Shown: positions 41,852 through 52,109, numbered from the stretch's first letter. The stretch is 64,000 nucleotides of DNA from Roseburia_C amylophila (GCF_025567465.1 NZ_JAOQKI010000001.1:240854-304853), one strand, 5' to 3'. The notes: a model not told the origin generated them from the sequence alone. Program-made: numbers and translations.

Positions 41852-43296
41852 GGCATTTCCTCCTGAATCTCTTTGTTATATCCATAGACAAACTGTGAAG
41901 AGCCACCACATTTGCTGATGTCCGTCATTTCCATAGGAACTTCTCTGGAAAGAATTTCCATGGTACGCGGGGAACAAAAACCTGCCTGACAGCGTCCCAT
42001 GCCTGCTCTGGTACGACGCTTGATGGCATCTAAAGAGCGGGCACCCAGCGGGCGGTGAATAGCATCGAGAATTTCTCCTTCTGAAATCATTTCACAGCGG
42101 CAGATAATGTTTCCATAGGCAGGCTGCTTTTTGATCAGTTCATTTCTTTCTTCTAAGGAAAGCTCTTCTGGTCTTAAAATTCCTTTGCGGGTGGCAATGA
42201 AATTTTCTTTTTCGGTTAAATGCATCTTATCCTGCACCAGTCTGGCCATCATGACGCCAATGGCTGGTGCAGAGGAAAGTCCTGGAGATTCGATACCAGC
42301 GGCATCAAAAAAGCCGGGAGCATCAGCTGCTTCGCCGATGATAAAGTCGCCATTATCTTCATGGGCACGAAGTCCTGCAAAAGAAGTAATGACCTGACGC
42401 ATCGGAAGATTCTTAACGCTGTGAGAGGCTTTTTCGGAAAGAGAAGCAAGTCCTTCTCTGGTGGTATTGATACCTTCTTTGTTATCGGTATCCTCTGCGG
42501 TCGGACCAACGAGAAGATTGCCGTGAACCGTAGGAGTAACCAGGACACCCTTTCCCATTTTACCCGGTAGCTGGAAAATCGTATGGGATACATGAGTTCC
42601 GGCAGATTTATCAAGAAGCTGGTATTCACCTTTCCGGGCGGTAATGTGAAGTTTTTTGCTGCTTACCATATTGTGAAAAACATCTGCATATACACCGGCA
42701 GCGTTGATAACAGTTTTTGCGGTGATATCCTGCTTATCAGTGGAAATCAGGTATCCATCTTCTAGGCTGGTGATAGAAGTTACAGCAGTATTTAAAAAGA
42801 ATTCAACGCCATTTGCAACGGCATTTTCTGCGAAGGCAATTGTCATATGAAACGGACAGACGATACCACCTGTGGGCGCGTAGAGAGCATTTGTGACATG
42901 ATCGTCTAAATTTGGTTCCATGGTGTGTAAGGCTTCGCGGTCAAGAATGCGTAAGTCTTTGACCCCGTTTCCTTTCCCCTGTTCCAAAAGACGTTCCAAT
43001 TCGCTGGCATCCTGTTCATCGGTGCAGACCACCAGAGAACCGTTTCGTACAAAAGGAATGTCCAGATCCTTAGAGAGAGTATCCATCATGGCATTTCCTT
43101 CTACATTAAGCTTTGCTTTCAGCGTGCCCGGTTTTGCGTCAAATCCGGCGTGGATAATGGCACTGTTGGCTTTGGAGGTTCCGCAGCAGACATCCTCTTC
43201 CCGTTCAATGACACAGATGCCTGCCTGATAGCGGGATAACTCTCTGGCAATGGCACAGCCGGTGACTCCGGCACCAATAATTGCAATATCGTACAT
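41848..43296 (-). CDS. GlpA-like FAD-dependent glycerol-3-phosphate dehydrogenase
   Basis: 482 residues. The N-terminal DAO-type FAD motif is DIAIIGAGVTGCAIARELSR. GTSKANSAIIHAGFDAKPGT is typical of GlpA/GlpD-like enzymes. The C-terminal BFD-type [2Fe-2S] domain has Cys at IICRCEM and GRCQAGFC. It oxidises glycerol-3-phosphate to dihydroxyacetone phosphate. It is the first gene of a three-gene operon behind a GlpP-type leader. No glpK or glpF is in the window. Confidence 0.9.
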   Translation of the reverse strand: MYDIAIIGAGVTGCAIARELSRYQAGICVIEREEDVCCGTSKANSAIIHAGFDAKPGTLKAKLNVEGNAMMDTLSKDLDIPFVRNGSLVVCTDEQDASELERLLEQGKGNGVKDLRILDREALHTMEPNLDDHVTNALYAPTGGIVCPFHMTIAFAENAVANGVEFFLNTAVTSITSLEDGYLISTDKQDITAKTVINAAGVYADVFHNMVSSKKLHITARKGEYQLLDKSAGTHVSHTIFQLPGKMGKGVLVTPTVHGNLLVGPTAEDTDNKEGINTTREGLASLSEKASHSVKNLPMRQVITSFAGLRAHEDNGDFIIGEAADAPGFFDAAGIESPGLSSAPAIGVMMARLVQDKMHLTEKENFIATRKGILRPEELSLEERNELIKKQPAYGNIICRCEMISEGEILDAIHRPLGARSLDAIKRRTRAGMGRCQAGFCSPRTMEILSREVPMEMTDISKCGGSSQFVYGYNKEIQEEMP

Positions 43297-43319
43297 ATAA
43301 AACTCCTTTCTGCTGGCAA

Positions 43320-43371
43320 CAAAAAAAGCAAGATAAATAAAAGCGATACTCTCGCTCTTCTTTACCTTGCT
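43320..43371 (-). promoter_or_regulatory. Leader terminator of the glp operon, probable GlpP target
   Basis: On the minus strand AGCAAGGTAAAGAAGAGCGA pairs with TCGCTTTTATTTATCTTGCT around GAGTA and is followed by T7. It lies between the promoter and the GlpA-like start, so the operon is off unless the terminator is overridden. GlpP is the known antiterminator of such leaders, and glpP is adjacent. Confidence 0.85.
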
Positions 43372-43406
43372 CTCGTCTCTTGGTAATTCAATCTTTATTT
43401 ATACAT

Positions 43407-43435
43407 ATTATAACATGAATTGGAATGGGTGACAA
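43407..43435 (-). promoter_or_regulatory. Promoter of the glp operon
   Basis: -35 TTGTCA (43430-43435) and a perfect -10 TATAAT (43407-43412), 17 bases apart, on the minus strand. The start of transcription would be about 25 bases before the leader hairpin. Confidence 0.85.
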
Positions 43436-43545
43436 TTCCTTTTTTACAGTAAAATGAAAAACATAATTTAGGCGGGTGACGAGAAAATGTCAGAAAATTT
43501 GAAAAACAGGTATCGCAAAGTTTTGCCCTATGCTATACTAGAATT

Positions 43546-44532
43546 ATGGGAAAAACAGAGCATCAGAAACTGAAAATATTATATATATTAGAACTGCTGT
43601 ATGAACAGACGGATGAGAAGCATGCTGTCAGGATGAGGGATATTATAGCATATCTGAATCAGAAAGGTATTTCGGCAGAACGCAAAAGTATTTATCGGGA
43701 TTTGGAGATGCTGCAGGACTTTGGTGTGGATATTTTAAGGGAACAGGAGTACCGAGGCGGATATTATATCGGAAGCCGTGATTTTGAACTGGCAGAATTG
43801 AAACTTTTGGTGGATGCGGTGCAGTCATCGAAGTTCATTACACAGAAGAAATCAAGAGAGCTGATACATAAGTTGGAGAAGCTGGTCAGCGTCTATGAGG
43901 CAAAACAGCTTCAGCGTCAGGTAGTGGTAACCAACCGGAATAAGACCATTAATGAGAATATTTATTATAACATTGATATGATTTACAACGGAATTTCCGG
44001 AGATGTAAAAATCCGTTTCCAGTATTTTTCGTGGAATATCGAAAAAGAAATGGAGCTTCGACGGGACGGAGCATTTTACGAGGTGAGTCCGCTGGTGCTT
44101 TCCTGGGATGATGAGAATTATTATCTTATAGCATATGATGAGGAAGATAAGATTATCAAGCATTTCCGCGTGGATAAGATGCTTAAGATTTCACTGACCA
44201 GAAAGAAACGGGAAGGTCTTAAGCAGTTTGAAACCTTTGATATTGCATCTTATTCAAAGAAAACTTTTGGTATGTTTGCCGGTGAGGAAGAAACGGTGAC
44301 ACTGCTTTGTGAAAATGATATGATTGGCGTGGTGATTGACCGGTTTGGGCAGGAAGTAAATGTCAGAAAAGCAGATGATATGCATTTTAGAGCAAGACTT
44401 CATGTGGCAGTCAGCGGACAGTTTTACGGCTGGCTTTGTGGCCTTGGAGAAAAGGTTGAGATTATCGAGCCGGCAGAGATGAGAGAAAAATATGTGACAT
44501 ATCTTCAGAAGATACAGAATAAATACAGTTAG
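43546..44532 (+). CDS. HTH/WYL-domain transcriptional regulator
   Basis: 328 residues. The N-terminal winged helix (KLKILYILELLYEQTDEKHA; GISAERKSIYRDLEMLQDFG) is followed by a WYL domain near 135-220 (VSPLVLSWDDENYYLIAYDE; IKHFRVDKMLKI) and a C-terminal extension. These proteins usually sense a ligand or nucleic acid and regulate transcription. It starts about 250 bases from, and divergent to, the glp operon; the target is unknown. Confidence 0.9.
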   Translation: MGKTEHQKLKILYILELLYEQTDEKHAVRMRDIIAYLNQKGISAERKSIYRDLEMLQDFGVDILREQEYRGGYYIGSRDFELAELKLLVDAVQSSKFITQKKSRELIHKLEKLVSVYEAKQLQRQVVVTNRNKTINENIYYNIDMIYNGISGDVKIRFQYFSWNIEKEMELRRDGAFYEVSPLVLSWDDENYYLIAYDEEDKIIKHFRVDKMLKISLTRKKREGLKQFETFDIASYSKKTFGMFAGEEETVTLLCENDMIGVVIDRFGQEVNVRKADDMHFRARLHVAVSGQFYGWLCGLGEKVEIIEPAEMREKYVTYLQKIQNKYS

Positions 44533-44547
44533 CAGGTGATGGGAAGA

Positions 44548-44952
44548 ATGGAGACAGAAGTTAAGTATTGTAAGATGTGCAGAAAGGCATTGCCGCCTTT
44601 GTCAGACAGGGAATACTGTTATGCCTGTGAGGAACTGCTTCTTTTTGATAAAGTGCGGGAATTTGTACGAAACAATGATGTAAATGAATATCAGGTGGCA
44701 GAGTATTTTGATATTCCGGTACGGATGGTAAAGCAGTGGATTAAAGAGGGAAGAATTGAATATAAAGAAAAGGATAAAGCAGGTATTATGTCGAATTATT
44801 GTTCCCGGTGCGGACAGCCAGTTTCCTTTGGAACACTTTGTCCACAGTGCCTGCGTCTTTTAAATGGAGAAAAGGCCAGAATGATTGGCTTCTCAAAACC
44901 GGAAGAAGGGGAAGAGGGCGAGATGCGTTTCTTAGACGGAGAAAGAAAGTAA
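44548..44952 (+). CDS. YvyF-like zinc-ribbon / HTH protein
   Basis: About 134 residues. An N-terminal ribbon (CKMCRKALPPLSDREYCYAC) is followed by a helix-turn-helix-like middle (EYQVAEYFDIPVRMVKQWIK) and a C-terminal ribbon (YCSRCGQPVSFGTLCPQC). The layout matches the flagellar-operon protein YvyF/TIGR03826. No flagellar genes are nearby, so its role here is uncertain. It begins just after the WYL gene and probably shares its transcript. Confidence 0.75.
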   Translation: METEVKYCKMCRKALPPLSDREYCYACEELLLFDKVREFVRNNDVNEYQVAEYFDIPVRMVKQWIKEGRIEYKEKDKAGIMSNYCSRCGQPVSFGTLCPQCLRLLNGEKARMIGFSKPEEGEEGEMRFLDGERK

Positions 44953-44991
44953 GCAGTACTGCTTTGATTTTTGGTTATATTTGTAAAACAG

Positions 44992-45042
44992 AAACAGCCT
45001 GTGATTTTCATGATGTATCATGAAAATCACAGGCTGTTTTTA
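44992..45042. terminator. Bidirectional terminator
   Basis: A perfect 23-base-pair stem (AAACAGCCTGTGATTTTCAT...) around a GT loop, with T-runs on both strands. It separates the convergent YvyF-like gene and pyrG. Confidence 0.95.
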
Positions 45043-45051
45043 AAATAAAGT

Positions 45052-46662
45052 CTATTTCTGCTTTCTGATTTCAGTTGCTGCTTTAATAAAGCCTTTGAAT
45101 AAAGGATGTGGACGGTTTGGTCTGGATTTTAATTCTGGATGGGCCTGGGTTGCAACGAACCAAGGGTGTCCAGGAATTTCTACCATTTCTACGATACGTC
45201 CATCCGGAGAAAGACCACACAGCTTCATACCGTTTTCAGTAAGAATGTTACGGTAATCATTGTTCACTTCGTATCTGTGACGATGTCTTTCGTGGATGGT
45301 TTCTTCTCCGTAAACCTGATAAGCAAGGGAGGCAGTATCCAGAACACATGGGTAAGAACCGAGACGTAAGGTTCCACCGATGTCTTCAATGCCATCCTGA
45401 TCCGGCATCAGAGCAATAACAGGATGTGTGGTATTCGGGTCCAATTCGATGCTGTGCGCGTCATTGAGTTTGCAGACGTGTCTTGCATATTCAATGATAG
45501 CAACCTGCATACCAAGACAGAGACCAAGGTATGGAATTTTATGTTCTCTTGCATATTTTGCAGCAGTAATCATTCCTTCTACACCACGGTCACCGAAACC
45601 ACCCGGTACAATAATTCCGTCAGAATTACCAAGAATTTCTTCTGCGTTTTCATCATTTAATAATTCGGAATCTACCCAGTTTAAATTAACGGTTGCACGC
45701 TCGGCAATTCCACCATGTTTTAATGCTTCTACAACAGAGATATAAGCATCATGAAGCTGTGTATATTTTCCGACTAAGGAGATATTTACTTCCTGAATCG
45801 GATTGCGTAATGCTTCAACCATATCGGTCCAGTCTTTTAAATCCGGCTCCGGACATGGAAGATGAAGAGAATCGCAGGCAACCTTTGCCAGATTTTCTTT
45901 TTCCATGGCAAGTGGTGCTTCGTAGAGATATTCTACGTCCAGATTCTGCAGCACATGGTCATTTGGCACATTACAGAATAAAGCAATTTTATCTTTTAAG
46001 CCCTGGTCTAAAGGATGCTCGGAACGGCATACGATAATATCCGGCTGGATACCCATTCCCTGTAATTCCTTTACACTGGACTGTGTCGGTTTGGTCTTTA
46101 ATTCACCGGATGCCTTGATATAAGGAATCAGTGTTACATGAATCAGAATTGCATTTTCATGTCCGACTTCATGCTGGAACTGTCTGATGGACTCTAAGAA
46201 AGGCTGGCTTTCAATATCTCCGACAGTACCACCTACTTCAATGATGGCAATATGGGTATCATTGGAAGTAAAGTTACGGTAGAATCGGCTCTTGATTTCA
46301 TTGGTAATATGTGGAATTACCTGAACAGTACCGCCACCAAAGTCTCCACGGCGTTCTTTCTGAAGTACAGACCAGTAAACTTTTCCGGTAGTAACGTTAG
46401 AATTCTTGGTAAGACTTTCATCAATGAAACGTTCATAATGGCCTAAATCCAGGTCGGTTTCTGCTCCATCATCGGTAACGAAAACTTCACCGTGCTGGAT
46501 TGGGTTCATGGTACCCGGGTCAATATTGATATACGGGTCAAATTTCTGCATAGTAACCTTGTAGCCTCTGGCTTTTAACAGACGGCCAAGTGATGCAGCA
46601 GTAATGCCTTTTCCGAGACCGGAAACAACTCCACCGGTGACAAAGACGTATTTTACAGGCAT
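45052..46662 (-). CDS. pyrG: CTP synthase
   Basis: 536 residues. The N-terminal amidoligase domain starts KYVFVTGGVVSGLGKGITAA (ATP site). The C-terminal class I glutamine amidotransferase domain has the nucleophile in YLGLCLGMQVAIIEYARH and the catalytic His/Glu in HPELKSRP. It converts UTP, ATP and glutamine to CTP. Length and motifs are canonical. Confidence 0.97.
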   Translation of the reverse strand: MPVKYVFVTGGVVSGLGKGITAASLGRLLKARGYKVTMQKFDPYINIDPGTMNPIQHGEVFVTDDGAETDLDLGHYERFIDESLTKNSNVTTGKVYWSVLQKERRGDFGGGTVQVIPHITNEIKSRFYRNFTSNDTHIAIIEVGGTVGDIESQPFLESIRQFQHEVGHENAILIHVTLIPYIKASGELKTKPTQSSVKELQGMGIQPDIIVCRSEHPLDQGLKDKIALFCNVPNDHVLQNLDVEYLYEAPLAMEKENLAKVACDSLHLPCPEPDLKDWTDMVEALRNPIQEVNISLVGKYTQLHDAYISVVEALKHGGIAERATVNLNWVDSELLNDENAEEILGNSDGIIVPGGFGDRGVEGMITAAKYAREHKIPYLGLCLGMQVAIIEYARHVCKLNDAHSIELDPNTTHPVIALMPDQDGIEDIGGTLRLGSYPCVLDTASLAYQVYGEETIHERHRHRYEVNNDYRNILTENGMKLCGLSPDGRIVEMVEIPGHPWFVATQAHPELKSRPNRPHPLFKGFIKAATEIRKQK

Positions 46663-46913
46663 GGTAGTTCCTCCTTAAATGTGTGTATATGGTTAAAACT
46701 TAGATAGACCGACAGTGAATGCGCCGTCGGTCTCATTTTTTCTCAAACTTAGTCTATTATACAACGACAGTAAAAATAAATCCACAAAAATTTATAAAAT
46801 ATTTAGAAAAGAAAGGAAAACTTAACAGAGTTATTATTGATTTATCCGGGCAGATTACATATAATAAGAACTATATTTTGGGAGAGTTTCGAGAATCATA
46901 TACGGAGGATACA

Positions 46914-48878
46914 ATGGATAACCTGTTTAATAATGGAAATAATAATCAGAATGGTGGAAATAATAACCAGAATAATGGGAATAATAATCAGAACGGCGAT
47001 AAAAAGGGCGGTAATGGCCAGATGATACTGGCATTTGTTATCATTACTCTTGTGACGCTGTTCTTTATGAGTCTTTTAAACCGTTGCAGTGCAGATATGA
47101 CTTCCCAGCGGATTACCTATACGGAATTTGTCCAGATGGTAAAGGATGACAAGGTAGAAAAGGTCGAAGTAGGTGCAAACCAGTATAATATCACACCAAA
47201 GTCAGATGATAAGACGCTGGTAAAGATGACCTATTATACCGGATTTATTAAAGATGAAAATTTATTAGATCTCTTAAATAAACACAAGGTAGAAATTGAC
47301 GGATATATTCCGAATAATACATCGACATGGGTATTTAATATTTTAAGTATTGTATTGCCTTTGATTATTATCTGGATTATTTTTGGCGCAGTCATGAAGA
47401 AGGCCGGCGGCGGAATGATGGGAGTCGGCAAGAGCAATGCCAAAGTATATGTAGAAAAGACAACCGGTGTAACCTTTAAGGATGTTGCCGGACAGGATGA
47501 AGCAAAAGAATCTTTACAGGAAGTGGTAGATTTCCTGCATAATCCGAAAAAATACCGTGAAATCGGAGCAAAACTTCCGAAGGGAGCATTGCTTGTAGGA
47601 CCACCTGGAACCGGTAAAACGCTGCTTGCCAAGGCAGTTGCCGGAGAAGCAAATGTTCCGTTCTTCTCACTGGCCGGTTCTGACTTTGTAGAGATGTTTG
47701 TAGGTGTTGGTGCATCCCGGGTAAGAGATTTGTTTAAGGATGCCCAGAAACAGGCACCATGTATCATATTTATTGATGAGATTGATGCCATCGGCAAGAG
47801 CCGTGACAGCAGATTCGGCGGTGGAAATGACGAGCGTGAGCAGACCTTAAACCAGTTGCTGGCAGAGATGGATGGATTTGATACTTCAAAGGGGCTTTTA
47901 GTTCTGGCAGCAACAAACCGTCCGGAAGTACTGGATAAAGCGTTACTTCGCCCGGGCCGGTTTGACCGTAGAATTATTGTAGACAAACCGGATTTGAAGG
48001 GTCGTCTTGAGACGCTGAAGGTACACTCCAAAGATGTGCATATGGATGAATCCGTAGATTTGGAAGCAATTGCTCTGGCAAGTGCAGGACTGGTTGGCTC
48101 CGATCTTGCAAATATGATTAATGAAGCGGCTATTAATGCAGTAAAACATAACCGTAAATTTGTAAATCAGAGTGATTTGTTTGAAGCCTTTGAAATCGTG
48201 GCAGTTGGTGGAAAAGAGAAGAAAGACCGTGCCATGAGTAATCATGAGAAGAAGATTGTTTCTTATCATGAAGTAGGTCATGCAATGGTTACTGCATTAC
48301 AGAAGAATACAGAACCGGTACAGAAAATTACTATCGTACCAAGAACCATGGGGGCATTGGGATACACCTTGCAGACACCGGAAGAAGAGAAATTTCTTGA
48401 GACCAAGGATGAATTAATTGCCAAGATAACGACTTATATGGCAGGCCGTGCAGCAGAAGAACTGGTATTCCATTCTGCAACCAGTGGAGCAGCAAATGAT
48501 ATTGAAAATGCGACTAAGATTGCAAGGGCAATGATTACACAGTTTGGTATGTCAGATAAATTTGGCATGATGAGTTTGGCTTCTGTAGATAATGCATATC
48601 TGGATGGTGCAGCACATTTGAATTGCGGCGATGAGACAGCGGCACAGATTGATGAAGAAGTCCGTACCATGATTCATAACTGCTATCAGGAGGCATATCA
48701 GCTCTTAGAAGAGAATCGCGAGGTATTAGACCATATTGCGGATTATTTATATGAACATGAAACCATTACGGGTAAAGAATTTATGAAGATATTCCGTGAG
48801 TTAAAAGGGCTGCCGGATCCGGATGAGGAAAAGAAGGAAGAAGAGGACCAAAAAGAAGAGAACGGGAATGACGTTTAA
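46914..48878 (+). CDS. ftsH: ATP-dependent zinc metalloprotease FtsH
   Basis: 654 residues. The start at 46914 follows GGAGG by five bases. There is an Asn/Gly/Gln-rich cytoplasmic N-terminus (NNGNNNQNGGNNN), membrane helices near 37-57 and 140-160, and an AAA domain with GPPGTGKTLLAKAVAG. SRH motif RPGRFDRRI and zinc site HEVGHAMVTAL are present. It degrades membrane and regulatory proteins at the inner face of the membrane. The C-terminal tail is very acidic. Confidence 0.96.
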   Translation: MDNLFNNGNNNQNGGNNNQNNGNNNQNGDKKGGNGQMILAFVIITLVTLFFMSLLNRCSADMTSQRITYTEFVQMVKDDKVEKVEVGANQYNITPKSDDKTLVKMTYYTGFIKDENLLDLLNKHKVEIDGYIPNNTSTWVFNILSIVLPLIIIWIIFGAVMKKAGGGMMGVGKSNAKVYVEKTTGVTFKDVAGQDEAKESLQEVVDFLHNPKKYREIGAKLPKGALLVGPPGTGKTLLAKAVAGEANVPFFSLAGSDFVEMFVGVGASRVRDLFKDAQKQAPCIIFIDEIDAIGKSRDSRFGGGNDEREQTLNQLLAEMDGFDTSKGLLVLAATNRPEVLDKALLRPGRFDRRIIVDKPDLKGRLETLKVHSKDVHMDESVDLEAIALASAGLVGSDLANMINEAAINAVKHNRKFVNQSDLFEAFEIVAVGGKEKKDRAMSNHEKKIVSYHEVGHAMVTALQKNTEPVQKITIVPRTMGALGYTLQTPEEEKFLETKDELIAKITTYMAGRAAEELVFHSATSGAANDIENATKIARAMITQFGMSDKFGMMSLASVDNAYLDGAAHLNCGDETAAQIDEEVRTMIHNCYQEAYQLLEENREVLDHIADYLYEHETITGKEFMKIFRELKGLPDPDEEKKEEEDQKEENGNDV

Positions 48879-50742
48879 CATTAAAGAAGAATTAAAGAAG
48901 CTTCCGGATCAGCCGGGGGTCTATATCATGCATGATGCCAGTGATGCCATTATTTATGTAGGTAAGGCAGTAAGCCTTCGGAACCGGGTACGTCAGTATT
49001 TTCAGGCGTGTCATGACGAAGGAATCAAGAAAGACCAGATGGTAAAGAAGATTACCCGGTTTGAATATATTATCACTGATTCGGAATTAGAAGCACTGGT
49101 ATTAGAATGCAATTTAATAAAAGAGTACAGACCGAAGTATAATACCATGCTCCGGGATGATAAGACTTATCCCTATATAAAGGTGACTCTGGGGGAAGAA
49201 TTCCCCAGGGTTCTCTTTTGCCGTCAGCTGAAAAAAGACAAATCCAGATATTTTGGTCCATATACCAGTGCCGGTGCGGTGAAAGATACGATAGATTTGT
49301 TGAAAAAAATTTATCATTTAAGAACCTGCAACCGGGTATTGCCAAGAGATATTGGAAAAGAACGTCCGTGCCTTAATTACCATATTCATCAGTGTCAGGC
49401 ACCCTGTCAGGGGTATATTTCCAAAGAGGAGTACCGGGAGAAAATCAATCAGGCAGTAGATTTCTTAAATGGCAATTATCAGCCGGTTTTAAAAGAATTA
49501 GAAGAGCGGATGATGCAGGCATCGGAAAATATGGATTTTGAGCGGGCAATTGAGTACCGGGAACTTTTAAACAGTGTAAAACAGGTGGCACAGAAGCAGA
49601 AAATCACCAGTTCCGACGGAGAGGATAAAGATATAATAGCTCTTGCAGCCGATGACCGGGATGCGGTAGTTCAGGTATTCTTTATCCGGAGTGGCAGGCT
49701 TATAGGAAGAGAACACTTTTATGTAACTATTGCCAATGAAGACAGTAAGGAACAGATACTGGCAACATTTTTGAAGCAGTTCTATTCCGGAACACCATAT
49801 ATCCCAAAGGAAATCATGCTGCAATATGCAGTTGAGGATGCAGCAGTTATTGAAGACTGGCTGACTAAGAAGCGTGGTCAGAAGGTAGTACTCCGGGTAC
49901 CACAGAAAGGAATGAAGGAAAAACTGGTAGAGCTGGCAGAGAAAAATGCCGCACTGGTATTGTCCCAGGACAGGGAAAAGCTAAAGCGTGAAGAAGGCAG
50001 GACAATCGGTGCAATGAAAGAAATTGCATCCTGGCTGGATTTAGAAAAGTTAGAACGTGTGGAAGCCTATGATATTTCCAATATCAATGGATTTGAAACG
50101 GTAGGTTCCATGGTGGTTTATGAAAAGGGAAAACCACAGCGCAGTGATTACCGGAAATTTAAGTTAAGAACTATCACGGGACCGGATGATTATGCATCCA
50201 TGCACGAGGTTCTGACCCGCAGATTCACCCATGGACAGGAAGAAAGGAAAATTTTACAAAAAAAAGGGCTGGATGACCAATATGGGGGATTTACAAAATT
50301 CCCGGATTTGATTATGATGGATGGTGGAAGAGGTCAGGTAAATATTGCTCTTCAGGTGCTGGATGAACTGCATCTTTCCATACCGGTCTGTGGAATGGTA
50401 AAAGATGATCATCACAGGACGAGAGGATTATATTATCAGAATATAGAGATACCGATAGACACTTCCGGTGAAGGATTTCATCTGATTACAAGAATACAGG
50501 ATGAAGCACATCGGTTTGCCATAGAATATCATCGTTCTTTGCGAAGTAAGGAACAGGTACATTCTGTGCTGGATGATATTCCGGGAATCGGTCCGGCTCG
50601 AAGAAAGGCACTGATGCGAAGGTTCCAGTCTTTAGATGCCATTCGCAGTGCGTCCATAGAAGAATTGTCTGGGACAGAAACGATGAATGAAAAAGCAGCG
50701 GAAGAAGTATTCCGCTTTTTCCACGGGGAAGAGGAAAAATAA
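48868..50742 (+). CDS. uvrC: Excinuclease ABC subunit C
   Basis: 624 residues. The N-terminal GIY-YIG domain is PDQPGVYIMHDASDAIIYVG. A Cys-rich region (CNRVLPRDIGKERPCLNYHI) and the UVR motif (LEERMMQASENMDFERAIEY) follow, then the UvrC endonuclease domain (ERVEAYDISNINGFETVGSM; MMDGGRGQV) and a C-terminal HhH pair. It makes both incisions in nucleotide excision repair. The ATG lies inside the last codons of ftsH (11-base overlap). Confidence 0.96.
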   Translation: MTFNIKEELKKLPDQPGVYIMHDASDAIIYVGKAVSLRNRVRQYFQACHDEGIKKDQMVKKITRFEYIITDSELEALVLECNLIKEYRPKYNTMLRDDKTYPYIKVTLGEEFPRVLFCRQLKKDKSRYFGPYTSAGAVKDTIDLLKKIYHLRTCNRVLPRDIGKERPCLNYHIHQCQAPCQGYISKEEYREKINQAVDFLNGNYQPVLKELEERMMQASENMDFERAIEYRELLNSVKQVAQKQKITSSDGEDKDIIALAADDRDAVVQVFFIRSGRLIGREHFYVTIANEDSKEQILATFLKQFYSGTPYIPKEIMLQYAVEDAAVIEDWLTKKRGQKVVLRVPQKGMKEKLVELAEKNAALVLSQDREKLKREEGRTIGAMKEIASWLDLEKLERVEAYDISNINGFETVGSMVVYEKGKPQRSDYRKFKLRTITGPDDYASMHEVLTRRFTHGQEERKILQKKGLDDQYGGFTKFPDLIMMDGGRGQVNIALQVLDELHLSIPVCGMVKDDHHRTRGLYYQNIEIPIDTSGEGFHLITRIQDEAHRFAIEYHRSLRSKEQVHSVLDDIPGIGPARRKALMRRFQSLDAIRSASIEELSGTETMNEKAAEEVFRFFHGEEEK

Positions 50743-50768
50743 AAAGAAAAAGAAAAAGGAGAATCACT

Positions 50769-52064
50769 ATGACCAAAGAAGAAAAATTCAAAAACAAAAG
50801 TATCAAGAAAAAAGTTAATGATTCATTTAACATGATATTCAGGCTGTATTTTGCAACAGTAGCACTAGCCAGTCTGGGATTGATTCTGCTGGCAGTGGTA
50901 CCGGATGCGTTCCGTATTCCGGTTTTGGTTATCTGCATTGTGATTATGCTGACAATCGTAGTAGTAAGTGTTACTTTAACCGGCCGGGAATCCAAGTGGT
51001 TAATTTATTATATTGTAAAACCAATCCGGGAATTAGAAGATGTAGCAGAGCATCTTTCTCATGGAGAATTACATGAGAAAGTAACTTATCAGTCTGAAGA
51101 TGAAATCGGAGAACTGGCAAATCAGTTCCGTAATATGGAAGATACTTTACAGAAAATTGTTGGTGATTTACAGAATATTTTAAAAGAATTTGCACAGGGT
51201 AATTATACCGTACATTCTTCATGCAAAGAAGCATATGTGGGAGAATTTGAAACAGTGATGGAAGAACTGGTAAGCACCATCCAGAACGTAAGCAGTACAT
51301 TATGTCTGATTAAGGAATCTTCTAATCAGGTAGCCGCCGGTTCTGAACAGCTTGCAATCAGCTCCCAGGACCTGGCAAAGGGTGCAACAGACCAGTCTAT
51401 TGCAGTAGATAATCTGGTGGAGAATGTTTCAAAGGTTACAGAGCAGGTTGTTGCAAACAGCAAGTCAACAGATATTGTACATGACCGTGCAAAGAGTGTA
51501 GGAATGGAAGCAAATGTCAGCCAGAACAAGATGCGGGAACTTATGGAGGCAATGGAACGTATCTCGACAACATCCAAAGAACTGGAAAGAGTTATTACTG
51601 AAATTGATGGTATTGCAAGCCAGACCAACCTTCTTTCCTTAAATGCATCCATTGAAGCTGCAAGAGCCGGAGAAGCAGGAAAGGGATTTGCAGTTGTTGC
51701 GGAGCAGATTCGTATGCTGGCTGAAAGCAGTGCAGAATCTGCAGAGACATCCAAACATTTACTGGAGACAAACCAGGTAGAAGTAGAACATGGAAATGAA
51801 GTAACACAGCAGACATCGGAATCATTAAATAAGGTTATTACAGAACTGGATGCTATTATTACAGAAGTTGCTAATATCCGAATTGCATCTGACCGCCAGG
51901 CAGTGTCAGTAAAAGAAATTGAAGATGGTGTAAAACAGATTGATGATGTTATTCAGACCAATTCTGCAGCATCCCAGGAAGCATCAGCAACCAGTGAAGA
52001 ATTGTCTGCAGAGGCAACTTCTTTAGATGAACTGGTAGAACGTTTCAAATTATTAGAACAGTAA
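50769..52064 (+). CDS. Methyl-accepting chemotaxis protein
   Basis: 431 residues. Two adjacent N-terminal membrane helices (near 20-38 and 50-70) have almost no extracellular domain. A HAMP domain follows (VKPIRELEDVAEHLSHGELH), then the signalling domain with the hairpin tip EIDGIASQTNLLSLNASIEA (ARAGEAGKGF after it). The minimal periplasmic part suggests sensing of membrane or internal signals. No che genes are in the window. Confidence 0.93.
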   Translation: MTKEEKFKNKSIKKKVNDSFNMIFRLYFATVALASLGLILLAVVPDAFRIPVLVICIVIMLTIVVVSVTLTGRESKWLIYYIVKPIRELEDVAEHLSHGELHEKVTYQSEDEIGELANQFRNMEDTLQKIVGDLQNILKEFAQGNYTVHSSCKEAYVGEFETVMEELVSTIQNVSSTLCLIKESSNQVAAGSEQLAISSQDLAKGATDQSIAVDNLVENVSKVTEQVVANSKSTDIVHDRAKSVGMEANVSQNKMRELMEAMERISTTSKELERVITEIDGIASQTNLLSLNASIEAARAGEAGKGFAVVAEQIRMLAESSAESAETSKHLLETNQVEVEHGNEVTQQTSESLNKVITELDAIITEVANIRIASDRQAVSVKEIEDGVKQIDDVIQTNSAASQEASATSEELSAEATSLDELVERFKLLEQ

Positions 52065-52109
52065 AGAATTATAAAAATACAGGGGTGAAGATAAGGAAGG
52101 AGTCATGCC

